A stretch of 64,000 nucleotides of DNA from Aliidiomarina halalkaliphila (lineage in GTDB: Bacteria; Pseudomonadota; Gammaproteobacteria; Enterobacterales; Alteromonadaceae). This document shows, piece by piece, positions 54,335-63,288 of this stretch. The position numbers and the translations under genes were made by a program. The DNA lies in NCBI RefSeq assembly GCF_007096385.1, contig NZ_VJWL01000002.1, positions 248,001 through 312,000 of the forward strand. The letters run 5' to 3'. Position 1 is the first letter of the stretch; each line of letters starts with the position of its first letter. The notes beneath the pieces are model-generated. The model saw nothing but the letters and a program-made list of their open reading frames with translations, was not told where the DNA came from and made no database searches.

Positions 54335-56771
54335 TTTGTTTCAAGAGAACATTGATGACCTCTGCAGATATTCAGATGTGGAGCGAGAGCGGCTGATAGA
54401 ATTTCTAAATTTTATTGAGGCCCCGCATCATCTTAAGAACTTGAGCGCAGCAATCTCTGGCTGCATCAAAATGCTTCGAGTACCAGCCGTCGAGGAATTC
54501 ACTTCACCTAAACTGCTTGAGTATTTGAGTACAGCCAAAAAGTTGCTTAGAGCAATACACTCACAAGCCGAGCTGTCTGGATTTATCGCTGAGAATGTGG
54601 CTGCAAAAAAACTTACCCGAGGCATGCTTCAGAGCTTTCCACTCTACTCACTGCTATTTTTTGCCCCTGAAGATCGCACCTTCGTTTTACATCAACTTAA
54701 GCAAGTAGCGTGGTTAAAGACCTCAGAAGTCTCCGCTAACGACATCGACGACTATTGTCGCTTTGTTCGAATACTTAGTGAGAACCCAATCCCTCAGATA
54801 TTAAAGGAACAGCTTGAGCACCCAACCCTGTCGACCGAGTTAGTTTATTTGGCGGTCAATAGATTTCTGGAGTGCCAGAACGAGGAATTCGTACATGTTG
54901 ATGATTACGGCCGCAACCTTTTCACAAACACTAAATCTGCATTACGTTTCCTAAAAGTTATTACTAATCGACCAGTAACGCGAAGAAAGCGTATAGGTGA
55001 AAAAAAGGTTATTGAGAAAAGGCTTTCATTAGGAATCAGGGGCTATGCTTCTCTTGGTGATAAGTACTTCGTCTATCCACTTACGTTCCGCGATGAGTTT
55101 GACGAAAATTTCGTTCCGCACGCCCGAACGTATGAATCTTTTGAGGTGAGTGAAGAACTCGAGGCTGAGTTAGAGGAAGCGGGCATCGAAATCGCTGAGC
55201 TTCAGAACCCAAATCCGACGGCGTGGTTTATTGACGTCAGTACACCTCTTTACGCGCAGAAATTTAGAAACAAAGTTAAGAGGCTGGGTCAACAGCATCG
55301 CATCGAGCGGCATAATCAGTATCTTCCACTCAGCGTAACTAGACTCTCTAATTTCGAAGTGCAAGAGCTGCTGCACGCAACAATGAATAGCGATATAAGA
55401 AGTCGACGGGAAGTTGCGCTGTCATTGATTATCCTCATCATGTTGCTTACATCTTCAACATTCGACAGAGCAAAAAGAGTATACGTCACAAAGAACAGTG
55501 ACAATCTCGATGTTGATCAGATGGGAGATAATATAGCCCTGTGTTTATCCCGAAAGGCGTGGGTCGTACCCCGGTTGGAGTTACCTTTTAAAACTCCAGA
55601 GATATCGAATTCAAAATCGACGACGCCAAGGACACTTTTGCGTTTCCCTGTTCTGTTAGGTTTCATTGTGGAAGTGATTAATCTGTCTTTTGTTGATCAA
55701 CACGCGGAACTGTTTCAACCCTTTTTAAAACTAAAAGTATCTATGGGTGATGTGCAGGAATTTCTTGGCTCTGTATCGAACCGTATCACATCAGCAAAGG
55801 TCACCAATTATCTGATTAGTGCTGCAGCTTCGAGGTTCGGTGTTTCTGTGGCCGGCTATATATTCGCGAGAACCCTTCCCGGAAGTCTCGCTCGTTATTA
55901 TTACTCCGCGCATCCCCTGGACCACTATACAAAACTTTACCTTGAGCTCGCTGAGGCGGAATTGAGTCTAAAGGCAACTTTTCAGGACTCCATCAACGCG
56001 CATTCATGTGAGCCCCTCGACTCCCTTGAGTATGATTTCGACCTTACTAAGCCAGAAGAAAGTTTTGGGGCTCGGTATGTTCCTGACACAAAGGGGCTAT
56101 ATCGGACTATCGCTGCATTACAGAACGAACTGAATACCCTGCGCCGCGCAACGACTAAGTACGCATTTATCGAGTTCCATAACTTATATACCGTGTATTC
56201 AATCTTCGCACAGAGCCTACTTACTGGAATCCGTTCGGTGATTGACCCTTTTGTTGGAAGAGAGAATATTCTTGCCGAATCTGACATTTTGGTATTTCGT
56301 GACAAGGATACCGAAGATCAATTTCACACTAGGATGCAACCTACACACCCCCTAACCCTCGTGCTTGCAGACAATTACAGGATGCACAGTTCGTCAGTAA
56401 GGGACAAATTGTTTTTCCTAAATCCGAAAAGCTTTGACTCCGATAAATATGGTCAATCCAAAACGTTCTTCATAGACCCGGTTACTCACAAAATTCTAAG
56501 CTCACGGCCAAGCATAATTGGCCAATTTCTCAAGCCTTTCAACACTCTGCCACTTAACTCCAATCGTAAATATTTGCGTTCGTTCCTAGAGCGGGAAAGG
56601 GTATCCGCCGAATCGGTGGACATAATGCTTGGGCATTATTCATTGGGGGAAAGCGTTGGTGACCGAATGTCCACATTCAGCTTGGCGGATGTTCGAAGGG
56701 AAGTCATGCCCGCTATTGATAAGTTGATTCAAAGTTTATCTATTGAACCAATCGCGGGGTTAAATGTATGA
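54318..56771 (+). CDS. Large degenerate tyrosine-recombinase-like protein
   Basis: An 817-aa protein. Most of it is unlike anything I can name. Its C-terminus (SNRKYLRSFLERERVSAESVDIMLGHYSLGESVGDRMSTFSLADVRRE) looks like a tyrosine recombinase end: an R/K-rich helix, LGHxxxGE, then a position where homologous proteins carry the catalytic Tyr. Here that position appears to be Met (MSTFS). It is therefore likely to be an inactive partner of the next gene, with which it overlaps by 4 bases. Confidence 0.55.
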   Translation: MSVENNLFQENIDDLCRYSDVERERLIEFLNFIEAPHHLKNLSAAISGCIKMLRVPAVEEFTSPKLLEYLSTAKKLLRAIHSQAELSGFIAENVAAKKLTRGMLQSFPLYSLLFFAPEDRTFVLHQLKQVAWLKTSEVSANDIDDYCRFVRILSENPIPQILKEQLEHPTLSTELVYLAVNRFLECQNEEFVHVDDYGRNLFTNTKSALRFLKVITNRPVTRRKRIGEKKVIEKRLSLGIRGYASLGDKYFVYPLTFRDEFDENFVPHARTYESFEVSEELEAELEEAGIEIAELQNPNPTAWFIDVSTPLYAQKFRNKVKRLGQQHRIERHNQYLPLSVTRLSNFEVQELLHATMNSDIRSRREVALSLIILIMLLTSSTFDRAKRVYVTKNSDNLDVDQMGDNIALCLSRKAWVVPRLELPFKTPEISNSKSTTPRTLLRFPVLLGFIVEVINLSFVDQHAELFQPFLKLKVSMGDVQEFLGSVSNRITSAKVTNYLISAAASRFGVSVAGYIFARTLPGSLARYYYSAHPLDHYTKLYLELAEAELSLKATFQDSINAHSCEPLDSLEYDFDLTKPEESFGARYVPDTKGLYRTIAALQNELNTLRRATTKYAFIEFHNLYTVYSIFAQSLLTGIRSVIDPFVGRENILAESDILVFRDKDTEDQFHTRMQPTHPLTLVLADNYRMHSSSVRDKLFFLNPKSFDSDKYGQSKTFFIDPVTHKILSSRPSIIGQFLKPFNTLPLNSNRKYLRSFLERERVSAESVDIMLGHYSLGESVGDRMSTFSLADVRREVMPAIDKLIQSLSIEPIAGLNV

Positions 56772-59700
56772 ATTTTCTGCAATTGAGTGATGAGCTTCAA
56801 GAGATACTTAGAAGAGTATTTCCCGATGTAGAGTTGCATCGAGAAGTGCCTCTATTCACGAAAGACGTAATAGATGACATTTTCTTTAGAATGACACAGT
56901 TTGAGCCAATAGATGCCAAATCTATATCCGAGGAATTGAGTGCTTTTATCTCTAGCTTGAATCGCAGTGGGGATTTTACGTTAAGCACCGTAGCTATCGA
57001 GAGACCGACGGCTAGGTTTGTGCTTAATGACCTAGACCTAGTCAAGTACGTGTCAAACCTAGATCAGATATTCAGATACTCTCTAGGTGTTACAAACATA
57101 GAACCTGAGCATGCGATAGGCCGGATATTGTATAGCGCCATGCGGTTCGGTGGTTTGCTCCGAAAGGAGTTTTTGGAGGTCCTTTATCATCAACTCCGCC
57201 GACTGGATGCACCATGTGTTCTTGAACAAGAGGTCTGGTTTGATCTTGTAAGTAGCACTGGGGAGTACAAAAGATGGAATCCAGACTCTTTAACATTGTT
57301 GATGATTACCTCATGGTTCAACGGAAAGAGAATTCAGGGTAAACGAAAGTCTTGGTATAGGCAGCTCTGTGATTTTTTTAAAAAATATTCGGATAAATCG
57401 ATTCAACCGTTGAGTGAGGGACAGTTGATTCGAGGGGTATCATCAAGACTTGCCATAGAGGTGACGCCTACACTGGTTGATATAGCAAACGGAGAAGTGA
57501 CCTCGTTCCCTATCACCAGAGGTGCATTTCTGCGGCTCATTACTAGAAAAGCACCAAGAGCAAAAATGGGGAAGGGGAATAGCAGAAAGGAATACACTCT
57601 GTCTCGTTCGTCTCTTCAGCTAGTGTCAGAAAGTCCAGATGATTTCTTTGTGAAGCACATTGAAGACCTTTTGAATGCATCAGCGGACACCGAACGCAAG
57701 CAACTCTCTGCAACTCTAGACGACCAGATTGAGCAAATGGAGTGGTTAGTCAGCCCCCAGTTGATATTTTCAACACGATGGCTTTCCAATCGGTTGTTGA
57801 ATGATGGGGCTTGGTCAAAATCACTCACAGTACAGACATCAAAAAATCGCTATAAAAGGATAAATAAAGTCCTAAAACTTATTGATCGCGACAGGAGTTT
57901 CACAGAACTTTCAAATAGCGAGGTATCAGACCTTTATACGAGAGTTCTTGAGGGTGTTGCGAAACGCGCTGAGAAAGAAACGGATGAGAAAAAAGCGAAG
58001 AGGCTATTCAATAAAGCTCATAACCTAGCAGCAGCGCTGCGCGATTTTCATGATTTTATGACACGAGAATATGGAATTGAGGCAAATCACGTCCCAGACA
58101 CTTTTATATTACGTAAATATAGAATTCACAAAGTAGGAGCGGTCGATGCTGATGTACTCATGCCCTGGGAGTATCTTGCACTGAAAAAATTCTTATCGGG
58201 GGAGAGCAAAAAGAAAACACAGAAAAAAGAAGACGCGGATTTATTATTAGCACAGTTGGTGCTTCTTATTTTGGGATACCGCACCGGAATGCGAAGGTCA
58301 GAAGTGCATTACCTGCGATTAACGGATTTCCATATTCCGGTCGACCTAAATGGCGAGCAACTTTTGCAGAAAGCGGAAATAGTTGTAAGTCCTCACTCAC
58401 AAAGATCTTTAAAGTCTGTGTCTGGTTACAGAAGGATTCCCGTTGGAGCTTTAGTCACGCCGACCGAAAGAAGTACCATTTTCGCGTTCTTTTGCACCCG
58501 GCTGAATGAATCTGGAGAAAATAGCTTCCTATTTAATATAACTTCCAATAACCGTCCTTTTCTCACAGCAAAAGCTTTGTTCGAACCTCTAGCTTGGTAT
58601 CTTCGTGCAGTCACGGGCAATCCTAGAATGCGCTTTCATCACTTGCGCCATAGCTTTGGAACATGGAGATTCTGGTCATGGATGCCAACTACTGTACATG
58701 CAGGTTCATTAATAGCCAGAATGAGCACACCCGAAATTATCGCGCAGATTGGGCAGGAAAGGATGGCTGTGCTAGATGTCAGTGAACCTCTCCAACCCAG
58801 TCGGAAAACTCTTCATGCTATTAGTCTGATTATCGGACACGCACATCCGAGTACAACCTTGCATCACTACATACATACTGCATCGCTCATCTTCGAATCT
58901 GAGCTCATGAGACTACAACCTACGTTAAGAAATAAAGAACTAAGCGCACTAGCAGGTATTACTGAGCGGGGCTTATTTGAGATAGTAAAGAAAAAGGGTG
59001 TGCCTAATACAGAACTGACGAACACCGGCGAGCTCACCCCGTGCATTCTGCGAAAACGATCACTGCGTCTATTGCGTCGCAAATCTTCGGTTGCGAATGA
59101 GGTGAAAGATTGGAGGCCTGTGATCGCCGAAAAGATAGGGCTCTATCGAAGGGAGCCAAGTGGAGAACGGCTAGAACTAATAGACCTTTATCTAGCATGT
59201 CGCGAGTATTTTGATACTCGTCCATCGCTCCGAATTTTGGAAGATAAATACAGCGTTCATGGAGTATCCATTGAGCAAACAATTGCCAGAGCAGAATCGC
59301 TTTTTGAATTAAAAAAGGAGGTTAGGAAAGGCAACAGAGTCATCTTGAGGGCTCGGCATTCTCGAAAACGGACGAAATACATTGAGGAACCAGAGAGTTC
59401 GGTGAAAACTAAGCAAACTGTCTATGTAAAAGAGTTAGTCCCTTTACCAAGACAAACAAGGGAAATGATGACACTTGAGAGGATGCTATTGGCAGTGGCT
59501 AAGCTGACAAAAAAGCAAAAGCAAAAACTGCATGGAGCGCTCGAATACTTTATCACCCACAGCCAAGCCTTTGAACAAGGTATTGAGTTTACGTCACAAA
59601 GACCCTTCTCGACTTTTATATCCGCCATGCGATTACTAGATCTTTCCTTACCAGACAGAGACGGGAAGCCTGTAGAGCGCCTACGAGCCACTATTTGTAT

Positions 59701-59980
59701 AGATGGGTTAAATCAGGAAAGTAAGTTAAGCAGTCGAGCATATTGGAACAAAAATGTTGGGTTCAAAAAGTCGTATCAATTTGAATACCGAGATAGGAAG
59801 AGGAAACTGACGCATAAGAATGGTTATGTGTTGCTTGATTTGATGGCGCCAGAGGCACAGACATCGCTTGAGTCCAGTGACACAAAAGTCGAAATCAAAA
59901 AGCGGCGCACTGCGGATAATGGCTTTCGCGTTGGCTTATATGTGCTATACCTGACTCAGGATAAGTGGATGAGTGGTTAG
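56768..59980 (+). CDS. Giant tyrosine recombinase/integrase
   Basis: A 1070-aa protein with a phage-integrase catalytic core between about residues 470 and 720. GYRTGMRRSEVHYLRL gives the first Arg (about 504). HHLRHSFGTW gives His/Arg (about 626). IIGHAHPSTTLHHYIHT gives His and the nucleophile Tyr (about 700). The stretch between LRH and GH is longer than usual. About 350 extra C-terminal residues contain an HTH-like region. Integrases of typical size are 300-450 residues. It is the probable enzyme for insertion at the tRNA-Arg site 3 kb to the left. Confidence 0.8.
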   Translation: MNFLQLSDELQEILRRVFPDVELHREVPLFTKDVIDDIFFRMTQFEPIDAKSISEELSAFISSLNRSGDFTLSTVAIERPTARFVLNDLDLVKYVSNLDQIFRYSLGVTNIEPEHAIGRILYSAMRFGGLLRKEFLEVLYHQLRRLDAPCVLEQEVWFDLVSSTGEYKRWNPDSLTLLMITSWFNGKRIQGKRKSWYRQLCDFFKKYSDKSIQPLSEGQLIRGVSSRLAIEVTPTLVDIANGEVTSFPITRGAFLRLITRKAPRAKMGKGNSRKEYTLSRSSLQLVSESPDDFFVKHIEDLLNASADTERKQLSATLDDQIEQMEWLVSPQLIFSTRWLSNRLLNDGAWSKSLTVQTSKNRYKRINKVLKLIDRDRSFTELSNSEVSDLYTRVLEGVAKRAEKETDEKKAKRLFNKAHNLAAALRDFHDFMTREYGIEANHVPDTFILRKYRIHKVGAVDADVLMPWEYLALKKFLSGESKKKTQKKEDADLLLAQLVLLILGYRTGMRRSEVHYLRLTDFHIPVDLNGEQLLQKAEIVVSPHSQRSLKSVSGYRRIPVGALVTPTERSTIFAFFCTRLNESGENSFLFNITSNNRPFLTAKALFEPLAWYLRAVTGNPRMRFHHLRHSFGTWRFWSWMPTTVHAGSLIARMSTPEIIAQIGQERMAVLDVSEPLQPSRKTLHAISLIIGHAHPSTTLHHYIHTASLIFESELMRLQPTLRNKELSALAGITERGLFEIVKKKGVPNTELTNTGELTPCILRKRSLRLLRRKSSVANEVKDWRPVIAEKIGLYRREPSGERLELIDLYLACREYFDTRPSLRILEDKYSVHGVSIEQTIARAESLFELKKEVRKGNRVILRARHSRKRTKYIEEPESSVKTKQTVYVKELVPLPRQTREMMTLERMLLAVAKLTKKQKQKLHGALEYFITHSQAFEQGIEFTSQRPFSTFISAMRLLDLSLPDRDGKPVERLRATICIDGLNQESKLSSRAYWNKNVGFKKSYQFEYRDRKRKLTHKNGYVLLDLMAPEAQTSLESSDTKVEIKKRRTADNGFRVGLYVLYLTQDKWMSG

Positions 59981-60454
59981 CGTAGTTGAGAATTAAATTC
60001 GCGTATAATTTACAGTTAGTGCAGGGCTTAATGGCGGTCCGATAGGTTTTAGTTTCAACGTAACGAATAGATATCGCTACGTAGTTTGCTTTCGAAACTT
60101 TTATGCAACAGGCGCTTAACCTTGCGCCTAAATAGGCTAACAGAGTCACGGGCAATCATAACAAGGCCAAGCGCAGTCCAGCCCTACAGTTGCACCTGTT
60201 GGCATGCATGGGACCATGGTCGGCGAGTGGCAGGAGGCCAGGAAGGCTACTTTTTTGTAAGGAAGTTGGGGTATTACTAACTCAAAGGGTATTATTTTGT
60301 GTCTGGTTGCGCTTATACCATGTTGCCGGAGCACCCGAAATTTCCGCTGCCATTCTGGACTGTTTTTTTACTGACGGTCGTAAATGGACTTACTGTTGGC
60401 GATTCATTACATTAAGCATTAACAGAAAAATCACGACGATTTCTGGAGTAACAA
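59981..60454. other. Intergenic region upstream of dprA-like gene
   Basis: No gene supported. A GC-rich hairpin AGGCGC-N8-GCGCCT lies at 60110-60129. The remainder is likely promoter and decayed DNA. Confidence 0.45.
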
Positions 60455-61348
60455 ATGCGAGAATTGTTTGAAGATAAACTTGATTTTGGTGATGCCATTT
60501 CCCCTTTTATTGAAATGGCGGCATATGAGGCCATTTGGCAGCGAAAGGAAACTTCGTTTTCCCGTATAGCTAATTATTTCAAAAAAAATCCCTTTCTGAA
60601 GCCATCCGATATGGTAGGCGAGGAAGAGCTTTCTGGAAATCTGGAACTGGCTCGAAAAATAATCAATGAACTCTCTCAGTCAGACGTTCCTTTCGGTATT
60701 CGTGTGCATGGAGAGCCGAACTACCCTGAAAAGCTAAGGGACGCTAAGAATCCTGTTGAGGTTCTATATTATCAAGGAAACTGGAATCTTATTCATTCGC
60801 CTTCAATAGCAATAGTCGGGGCGCGAAAGGTAACCGATGAAGGTTTGAAAAGGACGAGAAAGATTACGCGCCTTCTGGTAGAAGCCGGCTATACAATTGT
60901 GTCGGGTCTAGCGGAAGGGGTGGATACGATGGCGCATCAGACAGCGATCAAAGTTGGGGGTAGGACAATTGCTGTGATTGGAACACCACTGACTCAAGTT
61001 TATCCGAAATCTAACACAGAACTACAAAGTAAAATCGCAAAGGATTATCTTGTCATTAGTCAAGTTCCATTTGCAAGATACTCGCAGCAAGACTTCAGGA
61101 TTAATCGAAGTTTCTTTCCGCAGCGAAATATCACAATGTCCGCTTTAACTGAAGCGACGATAATCGTTGAGGCTTCGGATACTAGTGGAACTTTGTATCA
61201 AGCAAGGGCGGCAATCGCGCAGGGGAGAAAACTATTTATTCTTGATAGTTGCTTTAAAAATCATGAAATATCCTGGCCTGATCAGTACCTTAAGAAAGGT
61301 GCCATTAGGGTTAAAGAGTTTTCCGATATTATCGAGAATCTTGAGTAA
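60455..61348 (+). CDS. DprA/SMF-like (SLOG) protein, antitoxin/defence candidate
   Basis: A 297-aa DprA-family protein. The Rossmann core runs YYQGNWNLIHSPSIAIVGARKVTDEGLKR, then VSGLAEGVDTMAHQTAI (the nucleotide-binding GLAxGVD), GGRTIAVIGTPLTQVYP and a RNRxI-like FFPQRN. It is shorter than competence DprA, and no winged-helix tail is obvious. It sits 3 bases from a PRTase gene in an island, so a role in a nucleotide-centred defence or toxin-antitoxin pair is more likely than transformation. Confidence 0.8.
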   Translation: MRELFEDKLDFGDAISPFIEMAAYEAIWQRKETSFSRIANYFKKNPFLKPSDMVGEEELSGNLELARKIINELSQSDVPFGIRVHGEPNYPEKLRDAKNPVEVLYYQGNWNLIHSPSIAIVGARKVTDEGLKRTRKITRLLVEAGYTIVSGLAEGVDTMAHQTAIKVGGRTIAVIGTPLTQVYPKSNTELQSKIAKDYLVISQVPFARYSQQDFRINRSFFPQRNITMSALTEATIIVEASDTSGTLYQARAAIAQGRKLFILDSCFKNHEISWPDQYLKKGAIRVKEFSDIIENLE

Positions 61349-61351
61349 AGC

Positions 61352-61984
61352 ATGCCAAACACCAGGCTTAATAAAATTGACGCAGCTTCACTTCCTTTCC
61401 ATCGGTATCTAGATAACTCAGATGAATGCTTCTATTTTTACGAGTACACGGTGGGTATGGGGTATTCCGCAAGTGATCCTAATCAGCTCATATTTAACTT
61501 AAAGAAAAGTGTCACCCGTAAAGGCTATCCAGACTACAGGCATAAACAGAATGCAATTGGGCGCGTAGCTCGACTGTTGAGTGGGTTTGACTTCACAGAT
61601 TGGTGTTTTGTGCCTATCCCACCATCTAAAGAAAAAACACATCCTGAATACGACTCACGGATGGTAGATATCTTGCAAAATGCAAAAACTTTGAACAATT
61701 CTATTAATTGGCACGAGGCTATTTTACTTACAAAAAGTCATGCCGCAAACCATCTCCAAGAAGGGAACAGGATGGGGCCTGATGATTTAGAGCACATCTA
61801 TAAATTTAATGCTCCTGCTACACCGTACAATAATATTATCATTTTCGATGATGTGTTAACGACAGGTTCTCACTTTAAAGCAATGAAGAGAGTTATTTTG
61901 CAACAAAATCCCTTTGTTCGAATTCGTGGTGTATTCATAGCAAGAAGCGTTTACTCGAAGACCTATTTTGACGACGAAGTTTAA
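61352..61984 (+). CDS. Phosphoribosyltransferase-fold protein, partner of DprA-like gene
   Basis: A 210-aa protein with the PRPP-binding motif IIIFDDVLTTGSHFKAMKR near residues 168-186 and an upstream PIPPSKEK segment, as in ComFC/Apt-like PRTases. Together with the adjacent DprA-like protein this is the composition of the ShosTA-type toxin (PRTase) and antitoxin (DprA). The order and lengths are consistent with such a pair, but activity is untested. Confidence 0.7.
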   Translation: MPNTRLNKIDAASLPFHRYLDNSDECFYFYEYTVGMGYSASDPNQLIFNLKKSVTRKGYPDYRHKQNAIGRVARLLSGFDFTDWCFVPIPPSKEKTHPEYDSRMVDILQNAKTLNNSINWHEAILLTKSHAANHLQEGNRMGPDDLEHIYKFNAPATPYNNIIIFDDVLTTGSHFKAMKRVILQQNPFVRIRGVFIARSVYSKTYFDDEV

Positions 61985-62040
61985 TACCCTTGGTTCAGCC
62001 TCTTGCCTGCGCACGGATTGATGCATGATTTGCTCAGTTT

Positions 62041-62340
62041 ATGGAAGATGACTATCTTTTAGTTAAAAAATTGAAAGCTGCTGACAAAATAAATAGCAAT
62101 TACTAAATTAAAAAACATCTATTAATTAAGGGTTTAGATAGCACATTATTGGATTGGTTTACCGTTTAGCATACTTCATTAAGCGCTATTTTAGACGAAG
62201 GCGTCGAGATATCGGGTATTTCTCGTGAAAATTTGATTTCAGAAATCAGGCCCGTACATCAAAAATATGATAGGGCCAAGTATCTTTTTTGTACTGAAAA
62301 ACTAGACCACAGACACCACACGCTTTTACAGGAAAGTTGA
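62041..62340 (+). pseudogene. Possible decayed ORF with two in-frame stops
   Basis: From ATG 62041 one frame continues 100 codons to TGA at 62338, interrupted only by TAA at 62104 and TAG at 62167. The pieces read MEDDYLLVKKLKAADKINSNY, KKHLLIKGLDSTLLDWFTV and DEGVEISGISRENLISEIRP. Composition looks like a real protein, though two stops in 100 AT-rich codons is only a weak signal. No similarity recognised. Confidence 0.3.
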
Positions 62341-62410
62341 GTAACTAGTTTTTATCATTGATTATGTTTTCGAATGTCCGGCTAGAAATGAGAGTACTGT
62401 TATGTGTATA

Positions 62411-62440
62411 AAAATAGGGGGGAATTCACCCCCCTATTTT
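62411..62440. terminator. Perfect 12-base-arm terminator
   Basis: AAAATAGGGGGG-AATTCA-CCCCCCTATTTT with A/T tails on both sides, bidirectional. Ends the 46-aa ORF. Confidence 0.8.
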
Positions 62441-62455
62441 ATTCGGCGGAACCAT

Positions 62456-62596
62456 CTATTTCTTCTTCACATAGATAGGCCACGCTCTAAGGCCATAATC
62501 TCTCGCATACATCACTTGGCCCGTCTTTGGACAAGTTTTGCTCGCTCGGAAAATAACCATCATGCCGGGTGGAACTTTAACCGTCTTCTTGGTCAT
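62456..62596 (-). CDS. 46-aa small protein, island cargo
   Basis: A 46-aa ORF (MTKKTVKVPPGMMVIFRASK...GLRAWPIYVKKK) with an AGGAGG site about 11 bases upstream. A second ATG (62604) in another frame lies closer to the same site but gives only MTYDQEDG. The composition (TxKTGQVMYARDYG...WP) is like short conserved ORFs seen in phage-related islands; function unknown. Terminator follows. Confidence 0.65.
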   Translation of the reverse strand: MTKKTVKVPPGMMVIFRASKTCPKTGQVMYARDYGLRAWPIYVKKK

Positions 62597-62633
62597 ACGT
62601 CATATCACCTCCTTACACCGAGGAGATTAGGGC

Positions 62634-62710
62634 TTGAAATTAATCTGGTGTTTGTTATACTCCAGTTGAATCTAATTCCAAGTGAGACGCCCTCGGGACC
62701 GTCTCTTTTT
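62634..62710 (+). ncRNA. Candidate short RNA or overlapping promoter/terminator unit
   Basis: Plus strand: TTGAAA (62634) - 16 bases - TATACT (62656), then a hairpin GAGACG...CGTCTC (62684-62705) and TTTTT. This is the layout of a promoter directly followed by a terminator, giving an RNA of about 40 bases. The same bases read on the minus strand contain TTGGAA-16-TATAAC, a promoter for the 46-aa ORF, which is the simpler explanation for the -10 box. Confidence 0.3.
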
Positions 62711-62713
62711 GTT

Positions 62714-62739
62714 CTTAACATTGCAGCCACAATGTTAAG
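62714..62739. repeat. Perfect inverted repeat at the ImmA gene end
   Basis: CTTAACATTG-CAGCCA-CAATGTTAAG, overlapping the ImmA/IrrE stop at 62735. A second perfect 10-base dyad AAGGCCTTCC-TTTT-GGAAGGCCTT lies at 62750-62773 inside the coding end. Probably transcription-termination structures. Confidence 0.55.
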
Positions 62740-63280
62740 ACCAATTAATAAGGCCTTCCTTTTGGAAGGCCTTTGTTTGTACTTTGGCAGCTTCACGAGA
62801 AACACCAAACAATTCCATCACCTCATTGATAGATTCGCATTCTGATGCAACGATGTTAGCTGGAACTAAGAGTTCTCCAGCAAAGCAATTGGCTTGCCAT
62901 TCACTATCCTCAAAAGCTCTTAACGGAACATCAGCGCTAGTCCTCATAAAATGTGTTTCATGGTGAAGTAGCAGATGCCCCAACTCATGAGCGGCGGTCA
63001 TCAGGTCTCTAGGGTTACCATCTATCGCTCCATAATAGACATCCTCTCTAAGAGCTATTATTCCCTTAGTAGGCTTTGCAAAGCCATGATTTGCACCCAT
63101 TGTTTTCTCATCTAAAACAATTAGCTCAAAGTTTTCATCTAGCATTGGAAGCGTGAATTCTAGGACATGCATTATCGGGAACTTGGCCGTAGTACAATTA
63201 GTCACTTTGCGGACAGCGTTTGCTACCCTTCTTATGTTAACCCTACTACGGGGCTTAACTTTAAACTTAGTTCCCGACAT
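62735..63280 (-). CDS. ImmA/IrrE-family metallopeptidase
   Basis: A 181-aa protein with the zinc-peptidase motif TAAHELGHLLLHH (HExxH) near residue 95 and the family's GAIDGNPRDLMTAAHE and WQANCFAGELLVP regions. ImmA-type peptidases cleave a paired phage or mobile-element repressor. It starts 8 bases after the stop of the Xre gene, with AGGAGG, so the two form a regulator/peptidase pair. Confidence 0.9.
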   Translation of the reverse strand: MSGTKFKVKPRSRVNIRRVANAVRKVTNCTTAKFPIMHVLEFTLPMLDENFELIVLDEKTMGANHGFAKPTKGIIALREDVYYGAIDGNPRDLMTAAHELGHLLLHHETHFMRTSADVPLRAFEDSEWQANCFAGELLVPANIVASECESINEVMELFGVSREAAKVQTKAFQKEGLINWS

Positions 63281-63288
63281 TGTGCCTC

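Noticed and set aside
59981-60454. Possible integron attC site near 60120-60200
   Set aside because: Fragments like TAACAAGG recall attC core, but no matching GTTRRRY inverted partner with the proper spacing was found.
62402-62845. 147-codon plus ORF
   Set aside because: Runs opposite the 46-aa ORF and the ImmA gene end; composition does not look like a real protein.
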